A stretch of DNA of 60,000 bases. It comes from Takakia lepidozioides (lineage: Eukaryota > Streptophyta > Takakiopsida > Takakiales > Takakiaceae). The stretch lies in NCBI GenBank assembly GCA_030704615.1, contig CM060734.1:1862001-1922000 (forward strand). Direction: 5' to 3'. Positions within the stretch are counted from its first letter, which is position 1. Each line of letters starts with the position of its first letter. The notes below the pieces were generated by a model, which saw only the letters and a program-made list of their open reading frames with translations, searched no databases and had not been told where the DNA came from. The position numbers and the translations under genes are program-made. Positions 46,539 to 57,799 of this stretch are shown here, one piece after another.

Positions 46539-48100
46539 CTAAGATTGAGTCATTTGGGTAACGATCATGGCAAAATGTGAATTCGATGAAATGGATGGTG
46601 AGGTGGGAGGTAGAGTGTTAATGGGTAGGCCTTGTACAAAGGGTATGTCCGGACAAAGCCTAGCGGGGCATGAGCATGGTGATCGGGTACATATGCATGG
46701 TAGCAACCATGGTGGTACAGTGTGGTCGGGTGGCCGCCCTTGGTAGGTGCCAGCGTTCATGAGCGAGAACCATCGGGTTTCAGCACATTTTAGAAAGAGC
46801 TTCTGGAGGTGCCAGACTGCCTGGTTATGTCGCGTGATGTGAAGGCCATGTATGATTGGGTGCGTACATAGGCTGAGAAGATGTGGCCAAGTGTCACGAG
46901 CTTGGTGGGTGATAGAACATAGCGGGCAGTATGGGGATGGGAACAGATGTGGCCAAAAGATGTGTTTGCGCTGGTGGCCCATGTAATGGGCATACCGGAA
47001 TTTGAGAGTTTGTCGGATTTGTACATCAATGGTAGCTTTGATTAGCCAAAAGTGATTTGAGAGTTTATGGTGCAATACATTGGATTGAGTCCATTTTTGG
47101 ATGTGTACTTTGGTGTGGCTGATGGAGGCTGCAGCTTGTTTATTTGCTTCTCTGGTCAGAGTGGTCAGAAGGTTTCAGACTGGTCTGGGTGCAGGGGGGT
47201 CCGGAACGGGGTGTATGAACCAGAAGGGGTGGGTGTGGGCAATGTGGATAGAGTCGTTCGTGGGTTCAACTCTGGGTTGGGAGGCGCCGAGTTAAGTGAG
47301 TAGGTCTGCTTCTTCATTACCAAGAATGCCGGTGTGTGAGTGGACTTTGAGTAGATGGACTGGGTGTTTTATGGAAGTGGCCTTTGAACAATGGCGGCAA
47401 TGAGGTTGCAGTCGGGGTGATGATGATGGGAAGAAGGGCAGGAGTGGTTTCGGATAAGATATAGTGAGGTGAGGCTATCGGTGAAGATATAGTATGGGGG
47501 GGGGAAGGCGTCTAGTAGGGAAAGTGCATCATGCATGGCCATCAGTTCAGCTCTTAGAATGGTGGCAGAGCCAGGGAGCCGGAGGGCAACACCCTGACCG
47601 CTGCCGGCGTGAAAAATTCCATACCGTGCATTAGGTTTGGTGAGGGATCCATCAGTATAGTGTGAGTTGGTGGGGGGATACTTAAGGATGGTGTGCTCCT
47701 GATATATTGAGGGAATGGGGGAGGGGGTGTTGTCGATATTTCCTTTGGGGGGGGGGGGGGCGTGGCAGCGCCATGCCCCAGGCTTTGTTTGTTTTAATCC
47801 GGGAACGTGTGGTGGCTATGTGGATGTGGGAGGACCTGTATCTGGGTAATGGATGGTGGCCTTGATTTTGTGGTTTATGGTTAGCAGCTGTTCGAGCTGG
47901 TGAAAAAAGGGTGTCGGTATTGTCAGGGGAAACAAGTGCCAATAAAACCCTAGGGGTTTATCAAACGAACAATGAACGGACGGAGGTAGGATGAAGTTGG
48001 AAGGAATGAGTGGGGCAAACAATGATGAATGCGCCAAGGGCATGGGCAGATGAAGAGAATGGGGAAGATGGAAGAGTTGGGTATTACTTATGTGCTTCAT
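46539..48100 (-). mobile_element. LINE ORF2 C-terminal region with RNase H domain
   Basis: Minus-strand remnant. From 48100 downwards comes a connection-like stretch (GFYWHLFPLTIPTPFFHQLE), then an RNase H domain with YTDGSLTKPNARYGIFHAGS (first Asp), LRAELMAMHDALSLL (Glu), YYIFTDSLTSLYLI (Asp) and VHSHTGILGNEEADLLT (His/Asp), about 47680-47280, with frameshifts. A Cys/His tail follows at 47075-46800: CPLCSITHQARDTWPHLLSL and CTHPIIHGLHITRHNQAVW. RNase H-bearing plant L1 elements are known. The order RT-RNase H-zinc tail fits; the RT itself is not recognisable upstream. It belongs to a different LINE lineage from 38355-39510, whose tail is of another type. Confidence 0.8.
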
Positions 48101-49421
48101 TACGACAAAGGATGAATGGATTATGAACAGTCAGCATCAGAGACAGTTCATCGGTGGGGGGCAACATGCGTGATTTCACTAAGGAGGGCAAACGAGACTA
48201 CATGGATGAATGAACAGTGAAGCAGGATGAAGGTCGAGGAGATGGCAACATGCAGGGCATTGATGCAATACAGATCAGTGGCTGAGGGCCTTGAATCGAC
48301 AGGGTACATGACTAAGCAGATGCTGATAAATACGTTTTGAGCTTAAGGATAATATCAAGACCTCGTTAGTTGCCACTTGGCCATGTATTAAACACACAAG
48401 AGAGAGGTACACCCAAGGCGGGTAATGCGTTTAGTATTAGAATAATCAGTTGAGCGGTGATCAAAGTAGAGTGGCTCCAACTAAGGGGCTAACCTACTAG
48501 ATTTTGGAGGGTACAAGGCAAGTAAGCAGGAAGACAACATGGCATTGATAATTATGGGAATCATGACTATCGGAGAGTGAGTGCAGATGGTAGACTGAGA
48601 GCTGGAGAGAGAAGATGGCCGCAAGAGGGTGGTCTGCTCATGATGGACGTTGATAGCAGGAACTTAGGAAGAGATCAGAGGAGAGATTAGTGTTGTACTC
48701 CAGTGACGAGAGAATACATACGCACATTTTGGGTTCACCTTGGTCACAGGATGGCTGAGCATTGTGTTGGTTCCGATTGTTGAGATATATAGAAGGCTCG
48801 TAGTTTATCAGAGAGGGGTCCGATGTTCCCGCTGGCGACAACAAGTGGTCGTGTTAGTGAGAGAGAATAGTGAGGGTAGCGTAAGTATTCAAACAACATG
48901 CATGCTACGGGTGACGGTGCCGAGAGCGACATCGTGGACTAGCCACACGGGCGAAATGGGAAGGAAGTAAATGAGCGATCTAGGACTTGGAGAGCATAGC
49001 CAAAGGGCCATCTGGATGATGTCAATCATTTAGCACGAACAAGAACAAGAGGGCGAGTAAGCCAGATTCAGCCAGTTAGGCATAGCCTTGTAGAGGCGGA
49101 TAAGGTGATAATGGGATCATCCAAACGCTGATATGGCTGTGCATACAAAAGGGCTGACAGAGGACTGCAGGCGCCCCGGGCCGCGCCACCCCATGGGGTC
49201 ACGAAATATTGTTTGAACAACGGTCACGGGTTGATAAGAAGAGAAACGAACGAACAACAAGAGATAGCAATTAAGCAAGTTGCCAGGTCCAGTCTAGGTG
49301 TCATGATGTTTTCTTGCTTCCGCTGCGGCTCATGTAGCATCGAAGCTGGACTGATGGCTTGTCTGATCAAGAGGAAGTGCTAGATTCTATCCCGGTGGGT
49401 GTGAAACAGGGCCCCCGTCTT
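48101..49421. other. No recognised gene
   Basis: Probably the upstream part of the minus-strand LINE and/or an LTR before the primer-binding-site motif, but no RT motif or LTR ends could be established. Confidence 0.4.
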
Positions 49422-49433
49422 TGGTATCAGAGC
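49422..49433 (+). other. Primer-binding-site motif of an LTR retrotransposon
   Basis: tggtatcagagc is an exact 12-base match to the common plant LTR-retrotransposon primer-binding site, complementary to the 3' end of initiator tRNA-Met. It would place a 5' LTR just to the left and a 5' leader to the right. An open frame of 129 codons spans it (49359-49748) with no recognised domain. Confidence 0.55.
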
Positions 49434-49895
49434 TGCCGATCGCGGCCATTCGAGTTCAAGCCGGCGGACCAGAGGGCTGCCGATCTAGTTACACAATGGA
49501 TGCATAGTTCTAAATATACTACACATGGGCCAAACATTGGTGATTTGGTCTTACGTATAGAGAGTTTTGGTCGCATCTCAATTGCACGTTTGAATCCGCT
49601 GTCTCTTTACTGTACACCAGGGGATATAGCGATTCGTATCGTGCACACGGGTGGGGGAACCTACGCAAAAACATGGATTCTAGCCCATGATCGTAGTACT
49701 TGGGTGGATGCAGAAATAGAAGCAACAGATCATAAAAGCCATGTCTGATCAGTCCATTTCGGACAACAAGTCTGAACTTCACAATCACCCGATCGAACAT
49801 ACACTAGAAGACGTAGATCCCGAATTGGCTGTACTTCATAGACTTCCCGAACTCGGGGACCCGAAGACTCTAGCCGGTACTCACGGACCAGAGGT

Positions 49896-50288
49896 ACTCG
49901 GACCCTCACCCGGGTCAGACCCTCGTATGGACTACAGTGGATCGTTAATGTTGAAGACAAAGTTGGACGTTGAAATATCTCATTGCTCAACATTACATGT
50001 TGCCGCGGGGAGTTTCGGAGGCTTTACAACCATGCCTATACCCCACCATCACAGCAGAAGCTGCAAACCTTCTTCTTCACTCATTTGGGCCTTGAGAGTA
50101 TGACTAATTACATTGATATCCTTCAGTTTGACGCTATGGTAGACCCTATTTCTTTTGGCATACAATATTTGCATCTCGTTACAAGTACTATGAATATAGA
50201 AGTGGTGTATCTTAAAGTTCGACATCGCAGTCTTGGGCGCGATAATGGTCGATGGAGGGCAAGAGAGCCGCTCCTCATTCTAAACACG
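49896..50288 (+). repeat. Dispersed repeat, copy B
   Basis: 393-bp partner of 40999-41375 and the longer form. It lies about 470 bases after the primer-binding-site motif and is read through by two overlapping plus frames (49741-50103 and 49983-50348), so it may be the leader or gag region of an unclassified LTR element. Confidence 0.9.
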
Positions 50289-51399
50289 AATTGCACTACT
50301 TCACTAGTGATATACATCGACTGTGGGTTGGGAACCAGGCACTCGTAGTGGTTGCAGTGACTTGGGGGCTACGGCTTGTGGTTCATACATGTGCAATATT
50401 ATTTCTACTGTCTCCGAATAACACACAACACAATCCCCATCAACCACTGATCATCCCATTGCGGATGTGATTGAGACTAGAGAACATACAGGGCATCCCA
50501 TCAAAGCATGAAAAGAAATAAACATGATGAAGAACACGTGACATTGTATTAAGACAATACCTCAAAACCGTCCCATACTTTGCACAAACTCATGAGTCCG
50601 TAACGACCATGCTTAGAACTTTAAAAAAAAAACTGTTGCATATGGAGAGAGCACCTAACTTGCTATTCTCCAGATTATACATAATGCAGCCCTAGCTTGC
50701 ATGATGTCTTCACCTCTTTCCTAGGCTAGCACAAGCTGCATTCAAAAGATATAAGAGGAAAACCTGTTCAGAATCACCCTTCCAAATATTTGGCCTCGAC
50801 ATACTTCTACATACACCCATAGCGAGCATATCAGTGTTCATTTTACTCCGAGACCACATCTGTTTTAGGCATACTGCAGGTCAACATATGAGCATATGTT
50901 ATACTCCCACATTTGGCATGCATGTTTAATGTGAAAGATAATACCCCCTTCCACCAGTCTGAAGTCCAACAAACTATGATTCAACCCTACCATTTTGCAT
51001 GATTCAGAACTTCCATACAAACCTCTACACGTAAAAAGGAGAAGTCTCCTTCAGATGACATGCTTCTTGCTACATTTTGAGAAGGAAATCACCGTCTGCA
51101 CATGATATGAGAATTAACTATATCAACCTGTTGTATCCCTGCCTGGAACTCCATAGTGTACATGGACTTAGAATTATAACCAGACTCTGCTCTCACAGCA
51201 GCTACCTGTGTTTCACCCACAGACAGTTAGACATTAAACAAAATTAGTCCACTATAAAGGGATTAGAAAACTGAAGTCAAAAGGACCATGCTTAGCAATG
51301 TTGTTAGGCCTACCTGACTATACACATCTGTCATATGGGATGACGACTTGAGCTCCAACCATGCCAAAACTTTAGAATCCATTTAGCTTTTCACCCATG
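50289..51399. other. No recognised gene
   Basis: No domain, repeat or RNA gene seen. Words such as cccacatttggcatgcatgt near 50910 hint that degraded PPR sequence extends leftwards from 51400. Confidence 0.45.
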
Positions 51400-51735
51400 T
51401 CAGGCATATCCTGCAATCATTGAGTTCCATGACACCCCATCATCTCGTTAGCCATATTCTCAAAGACCCCTTTGCATCCTCAATGCTCCCATGTTTGGCA
51501 CACATTTTCATCAGTTCAAAATGACATGTGGAATGATTCCAACTTTGACGATGTCACCATGGAGCTCTTTTCCTTTTCCCACGTATGCCAAGCTTGCACA
51601 TGCATTGCAAGAGAGAGACATAAGAACTGCTGAACTGCCTCCTTCCTTCCATCTGGTACAATTCCAGCTTTGATGATGTCACCATAGACCTCTTGCCATT
51701 TTGCAGGGCTGCCAGGCCACACGTTCTGAAATACC
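51400..51735 (-). pseudogene. Degenerate PPR-gene fragment
   Basis: On the minus strand, broken frames read ALQNGKR.. with DIIKAGIVPDG, then LAYVGKGKELHGDIVKVGII, and finally MANEM..VSWNSMIAGYA. These are pieces of two to three PPR motifs with several frameshifts and stops. It has the same repeat style as the 34-36 kb pseudogene. Confidence 0.8.
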
Positions 51736-51859
51736 CAATCCGTACTTGACTAGGTCTTCCACACACAATCAGGTTAGTGCTCCATACAATTCTATCTTCC
51801 ATATCAACTTTATGTTTCTGTCATATTTCTTGGTTCATCTTTATTAATCACAAGAAGCT

Positions 51860-52441
51860 GTTGATGAATACGTGAAGATTTGGAATGGACATCGAGTTCG
51901 CACGATTAATGAAAACGGTCGATATCGTCGATCACATGTTCCTGCTCGTTTCTTTCGCGAGTATGAACGTTTGCATGGGTAAGCTCATGGTTTTCTCTTG
52001 TTTGTACTTTCATTGTTAAGCTACAATTTACATTGAAATGTTATTCTAATGTGGTGATGTGTTTAATCATGTAGATGGACCAGCCACCTTATTGATGACC
52101 CACGATTTAGGGAAGACCCCCAGCACATTGGTAACCAAGACTTGGGGCCTCGTGGGAATCAAAGGTGGCGATGTGCAGGTGGTTTGCATGACCTTCCCAC
52201 CAAAGGAGCTGAACTCATTCTTGACATGGTTCGTGTCCGTGCACAAGCTTATGAAATTGGAAAGGTTGGGAAGGATTCGATCTCTTGTTTTCATCTCCAC
52301 TACTACATGTCTCGGTATTGTGGTTTGGCAACGCATGAACATAGATATTTTGATCAATTGGACCTCATTGGTAATACCGTGTTAAGTAGGGAAGCTCTCC
52401 AACTTTTAATTACACAAGCTCTTGTATGTAATTGTGATTAA
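51860..52441 (+). CDS. Two-exon coding segment, possibly integrase-core-like
   Basis: Exon 51860-51979 reads AVDEYVKIWNGHRVRTINEN and HVPARFFREYERLHG, then donor GTAAGC; the next exon starts after tgtag (about 52074) and continues in phase as WTSHLIDDPRFREDPQHIGN, LPTKGAELILDMVRVRAQAY and FHLHYYMSRYCGLATHEHRY to a TAA at 52439-52441. The junction and open frames suggest real coding sequence of about 160 residues. The (K)IWN.HR.R stretch resembles the end of the integrase-core proteins found scattered in plants and animals, which are transposon-derived; I hold this weakly. The upstream exons that a complete gene needs are not visible, because decayed PPR sequence lies directly to the left, so this may be a captured fragment. 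Confidence 0.4.
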
Positions 52442-53204
52442 GTGAACAAGTGGGACAATCACATTCAAAGATAATTGTTTTATGTCATGTACTTTGAGGA
52501 TTTATGTTAAATAAATGTCATCTTTTCCCTTCATCATATCCATTGTCCATATTGAACCATACACCCTAAACCATTATCATCTCCCAACCATACTACTTGG
52601 GGGCAGGGCCTGGGTTGCACGATCTCTGGAGGGTTGTGAAATTGTTGGGTTTCATTGGGAAGTGCACAACGTGAGGCTCATGAGGCCACCTTTTATCTCC
52701 AACAATCTTTGTCTGCCCCACATATGAGACAATGATGACCAACTTGCCTCATTTTCAAGAACCCTCTATTCATAATCTAAGAATTTTGCATACAGTAATA
52801 AAAATCTGAATATACACTCATGGAGACACGAATATTCAACCAGGACTTATAGCTGCACCCTTGTCTCTTATATGCCATGTAGCTTGAGTTTCAAATCTGA
52901 TAACTTGTGTTCTGTTGATTGGAGTCATGGTTTCTCTACCTGCTATATAGCTTCCATAGCCACCGAGAGGTCTATCTCTCTAGGTTCTGGAACACTCCTG
53001 TAGCCTGTACAACCACAAAGTAGGATTTTTTTGCTTCCATGTAACATTTGTTTTTCTCACATAAGTGGTCAACAACCTTACACTTGGCATGATGATGATA
53101 GGTATGACAGGTATGATGATGAATGGTATCACTTGGCATGATAGGTTAGGAGTCTACTTTGAGATGCCCAAGTCAAGTTTCAACCTCTACTGAATGGACG
53201 CCCT
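52442..53204. other. No recognised gene
   Basis: Flank between the two-exon segment and the minisatellite; nothing identified. Confidence 0.5.
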
Positions 53205-53975
53205 TTGCGTAGGTGTAGCGGTATAGCGCTTGATTACAACGGAACTTAGTTAGTTTTGGTAAATTAGTCTATATGCAGGTAGAGGTATTGTCATTGGGTA
53301 CTAGCCCTGTTTGGTATACTCACAGAGGTACAACGCTTGATTCCAAAGAAACTTAGTCAAAACTAGACTATATGTAGATAAGGGTATCGTTATGAGGTAG
53401 TTTCCCTGTTTGGTATACCTACAGAGGTATAGCGTTTGATTTACAAATAAATTTGATGTCAAAAACAGTGTATATTTATGTAGAGATATTGTCATGAGGT
53501 AGTAGCCCTGATTAGTATACCGACAGAGGTATAACACTTGATTGACAAAGAAACTTAGTTATATATACTAGTAGAGGTATCGTCATTAGGTTGTAGCCCT
53601 GTTTGATATATCTACAGAGGTATAGTATTTCATTTTACAAGAAAAGTTGGCCAAATTAATCTATATTTATGCAGAGGTATCGTCATGAGACAGTAGCCCT
53701 GTTTAGTATACCACCAGAGATATAGCGCCTGACTTACAAAGAAACTTGGTCAAATCAGCCTATATGCAGGTTGAGGTATCGTTATGAGGTAGTTGCCCTG
53801 TTTAGTATACCTACAGAGGTATAACGCATGATAGACAAAGAAACTCAAGATAAATCAGGTTGTATTCATGTAGAGGTATCGTTAAGAGGTAATAGTCCTG
53901 TTTGGTTTACCTACAGAGATATAGTGTCTGGAAGACAAAGAAACCTAAGATAATTCAGTCTATATGCCCCTGGTT
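53205..53975 (+). repeat. Degenerate tandem repeat, ~100-bp unit, about eight copies
   Basis: Each unit carries cagaggtata, a variant of agcgcttgatt, acaaagaaactta, tctatatgcagg, agaggtatcgtcatgaggta and gccctgtttggtatac. The agcgcttgat-like word recurs near 53225, 53331, 53431, 53532, 53623, 53723, 53822 and 53923, a spacing of 91-107 bp. Units differ from each other by many substitutions, so the array is old. No spacer-repeat regularity of a CRISPR type. Confidence 0.92.
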
Positions 53976-54716
53976 GCAGCTGAAAAATGACTTCCCGCAC
54001 AGCAAAAGCTCAGACATATCTGCATAAGACCATAGGAGTGCACACATGTTACCTTACCCACTTTCTTATTGCCAGTTGTGTAATGCTATGGATGTTTCTA
54101 AACCTTAATATGGCATCGGATAAACCCTAAAACATGTGTGAGATTTCACTAGCTTTCAAAGACAACAACATGGCATGACCAATTGATCAAAGAAGATAAT
54201 CTTGAACTGTGATACTTCTCATGTTTTGATATTTACAATGTAATAATGTCTTGAAGCTTTACAGAAATCATACGGCAGGTGGGCCTCTCTCCCACCCTCT
54301 CCCCCAAGACTAAAACATATTAGAGCACTTCATACAGCGCATAAGAAAGTAAAACTAGCTAGTAAATATTTTATAGTAGAGTACTCTACTTACCATATTA
54401 AATATGCAGTATAGCAGCATTCCATTAATGGGTGCAAGAAGATAGGGGACCGCAGCTATACCTCACTGTCAAAATCCTCATCCATTGATGACGTCTGTGC
54501 AAAAGTCACCAACAGCTGGAAATGTAACAATCGACAACAAAAATGGATTCCCATCCTTGGGCCACAACCAGATGGCACCTCTCCAAAGCCAACACAAACA
54601 AAAAGGGGCCAACGACACTTGCCCCAATGTTGCCCCCGTCTCTTTTCCTTCTTTGTTGAGCTCTCTTTTCGGCCAGGACGAACTTAAAGAGACATATTCC
54701 CAATCTCCCCTCCCTT

Positions 54717-54838
54717 TGACCCTGATTAGTATACCAACAGAGGTATAACGCTTGATTTACAAAGAAACTTATCTATATATGCTAGTAGAGGTATCGTCAT
54801 TATGTAGTGGTGATCCTCTTTGGTATACCTATAGAGGT
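54717..54838 (+). repeat. Displaced unit of the ~100-bp tandem repeat
   Basis: ccctgattagtatacc, cagaggtataacgcttgattt, agtagaggtatcgtcat and tggtatacctatagagg repeat the array at 53205-53975, about 740 bases away from its end. The intervening DNA is unrelated. Confidence 0.85.
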
Positions 54839-56410
54839 TGGTGCATTTGTGAGTTGAGATCCATTAAACAATGGGAATTTTTGGAATTCCCTACACGTTG
54901 TGAGGAATTGACAGGGTTTTGTCACCAATGCTCAAGTGTCACACGGTCAGCAGTCTTCCATTGTGTGCTGGCTTAATTCTTCAGTAACCTACTTGAGCTC
55001 TAAACTTCTGAAAAAAACACCCGGATTGGCTTACTTGAGGTATACAATATGGCCACTTTAGAGATACGCTATACATGTGAGCATAAATGCTTGTCATTTT
55101 TCAGAGAGCGCCGGCAGTCTGAATGAAGATACTGTAACTATGATATGTAAGAAACGATAGTGGAACAAATTGACTAGCATTCTACCTGCATGAGGCACTC
55201 CATCGCCAAACAATGTTTGGGTTTCTTAGACTGGGGGTTACATTGTGACGCACTCCTGTGGTCGCAACAAACTTCTGCTTTCTCTTTCCTTCTTTCCCCT
55301 CTCGTTGACATAGAAAATTGAGAGAGGTTATGGTATGGGAGAAGAGAGAGGGGATGCAATTGACATCATGATGAGTTGAAGGGGGGAACAGAGGGAAGTG
55401 GTAAATTCGCAGAGAAGCACAGAGATCCCCGGGAGACTTACTTTTGTAGTTGTAGCGTGAAGTGAAAGCCAGGGTGGGTAGTATGGCTGTCGATGAGTTC
55501 AGGGCGAGTTATGCTAGTGAGACACCTTCCCTGAAATGCCTTTGTTGGTGTGTGTGCGATGTCTTTGTAATTCAACAGATATGGACCAAGAATTATCACT
55601 TGGCTTCACTCGCTGAAAAGAACACGAGAGAAGTCTCCTCCTTATGCTTCCATCACCAGGAAGTGAGTTGCTGACTTCCTTGGAGTTATTGAGAAACAAT
55701 GGTATCATCGATGAAAAGATTTCGATTCAATTTTGGCTGCTGTCATTATGGCGCGATCTCCTAAACTTCTAGCGCGTGTTCCGTTTGTTCGCTTTCAATA
55801 ATGGGCTTCATGGTGGTTATCTTTTTAGCTTCTTAACAGGCTTATTAGCATATTAATGGGCTTTCCATAATGGGCTCCATTCCCCTTCTAACATCTTCAA
55901 AATAACCATAATAACGGTAATTTGGTGTGTCAAGTTGTCCCTAACACCCATCCAAAATTATGTTATGTATTTCCATCTATTTCCACCCTTTTTATTTTGC
56001 CAACTTAACCTTAGGTGAGATTTCAACCCACAATGCAGATTTGTGCTTGCTGGTCTTGCATCGAGGAGATATGATGGAGCGGCATATTGTTGGCGAGACA
56101 GATGCAATTGTAAGTCCATTGCTATGCGAACTTCAGGAATTGACAAGGTCTTGTTTTGATTATGTTCTGGATGTAATGTTTGGGACTAAGCTTCGGGGGA
56201 TCCTTGCACTTCCTCTCTTTTCTCCTGGTCTGGTTTTCCTTCTTGTACTATTTTATCCTCATCTCTGCAGTTTTCTATACCTTTATCTTCTATGTATTGA
56301 CATTTGATTGAAATTGTAGACCAGCAAACCAGGAGAGCAAGGATGGTCTCTCTCCTTTCTAATCAGCATGTGTTTGGCAGTAATTACGACAACTTTTTGA
56401 CCCGGGACTG
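54839..56410. other. No recognised gene
   Basis: The frame at 55960-56307 (plus) is open for 115 codons without a known domain. Nothing else identified. Confidence 0.45.
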
Positions 56411-56943
56411 CCTTGCATATTCAAAGATTAAGCTAGCATTGAAACCTATCCTTACTTCCAGCGTGAATCATTGGTGAATTTCTACCAGAAGCATGGGATA
56501 GCTGTCACTGCCCACACGCCATTGGGTGGTGGGGTTGATAACACGGAATTTGTTGGGCACCGTTTCGTGTCTTGATGACGTTGTTCTTTAGGTTTGCATC
56601 TTCCCTAAGTGCTCCCTTATGAATTATTGACTTCAGTTGTGATTCACTACTCTATGTAAGGCGTGATCTCTCGCTTCCCTCTCTCTCTCACACACACTAT
56701 AAACACACTACATGGATTGCCAAGAAAGTACAACAAGACACCGGCACAAATTGCGATGCACTGGGGCATTGAGCACAAGACAATTGTCATTCCTAAGTCA
56801 GACAAGATGGAGAGATTGCAGTAGAACCTTGATGTCTTTGACTTTGAGTTGACCGATGATGACATCAAGCCCTTGACAAAAGCCTGCGCACCAACAACCC
56901 TGAGAAATTTTTATCAATCTCTTCTGAGGATGAGTTTGACTGG
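56411..56943 (+). pseudogene. Aldo-keto reductase fragment (two exons, intron retained)
   Basis: NADPH-dependent carbonyl reductase of the plant aldose-6-phosphate/mannose-6-phosphate reductase type, C-terminal half only. First part (about 56411-56575): AYSKIKLAL, then QRESLVNFYQKHGIAVTAHT and PLGGGVDN. Second part (about 56713-56943): RKYNKTPAQIAMHWGIEHKT, IVIPKSDKMERLQ, stop TAG 56822-56824, NLDVFDFELTDDDIK, then after a frameshift SLRTNNPEKFL. The ~135 bp between the parts has intron character, so this is a DNA-level fragment, not a retrocopy. The catalytic N-terminal half (Asp, Tyr, Lys, His) is absent. Confidence 0.85.
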
Positions 56944-57627
56944 TGGGTGTTGCTTACAATCTAAATATGTTTGCATGTTTCATCTGCACCTTGAGACACT
57001 AACCAATTTCATACTGCCAAGCCCTTATAGTGCCAATATATGGCTATGTACATATACCAAACATGATACCACTGTAAGAGTATCAACGTCTAAGAGTTGA
57101 TATATTAAACTCTCTATCAAACACACAGCCCAATTGCAACATGATACCTTTGTAAGGGTATCGAAACAAGATTATTTTTGATAATTCTCGAAATGAACAT
57201 GTCATTTGTTTTCTCTGGGGTTGTGTCATGGGGGCCAAATACTAGTGCCAGGGGACTACATGATGATGCAGGGGAAGCCATTCATCAATTGTCAGGTTTG
57301 AAATTGTCTGTTTCTTTCAGAACTAGCCATATTTCTTTTGCCAGTGAATCACAGGAAGCTGAAGCACTTCTGAGTAAGCCATCTGTCTCCCAAAGGGTCC
57401 CCAAAAAAATGAGATGGAGCTAGCCCTGGCATGCACATCAAACCCATTTAGCTCACAAGCAATTTAAGGAGGTTTGCATAAACATTTGGCCAAGGTTTGA
57501 GGGCTTTGGCTCATTCCAACAACAGTATTTACCAAAGCACATAACGTGCTTGTAATAACACTCGGGCTGCATGTGGGGTTCATGGGATGCTGAATGGAAG
57601 TTGAGGAATTTCAAAGGCTGGAGTGGG

Positions 57628-57748
57628 AATCGAGAGCATGAATGTTGAGTTTTGCAATAGTGATGAGATTATGGTTGTAGTGCAACGTTGTAGTGGGTTT
57701 GTTATTGGCAGCCCAACACTTGCAGGCCACATGCCCACTCCTATGAAG
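57628..57748 (+). pseudogene. Flavodiiron-protein exon fragment (flavodoxin-like domain)
   Basis: Reads MNVEFCNSDEIMVVVQ, then RCSGFVIGSPTLAGHMPTPM, followed by AAG and gtgtga, a possible splice donor. The V(I/L)GSPTL.GH.PTP stretch is the FMN-binding loop of the flavodoxin-like domain in photosynthetic flavodiiron proteins (FLV), which reduce oxygen downstream of photosystem I. Only ~40 residues are visible. Neighbouring exons that would carry the metallo-beta-lactamase diiron centre are not seen, so this is an isolated exon or captured fragment. Confidence 0.6.
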
Positions 57749-57799
57749 GTGTGACTGGTGATCTAGTGACCAGTCACTTAGTCAAAACCAACGATAATG

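Noticed and set aside
49140-49200. RT motif (SVSPLLYA-like, minus strand) belonging to the RNase H LINE
   Set aside because: Seven or eight residues without a flanking YxDD or other RT motif are not enough.
53205-53975. Regularly spaced repeats suggesting a CRISPR array
   Set aside because: The whole ~100-bp unit repeats and diverges; there are no constant short repeats with unique spacers, and the DNA is plant nuclear.
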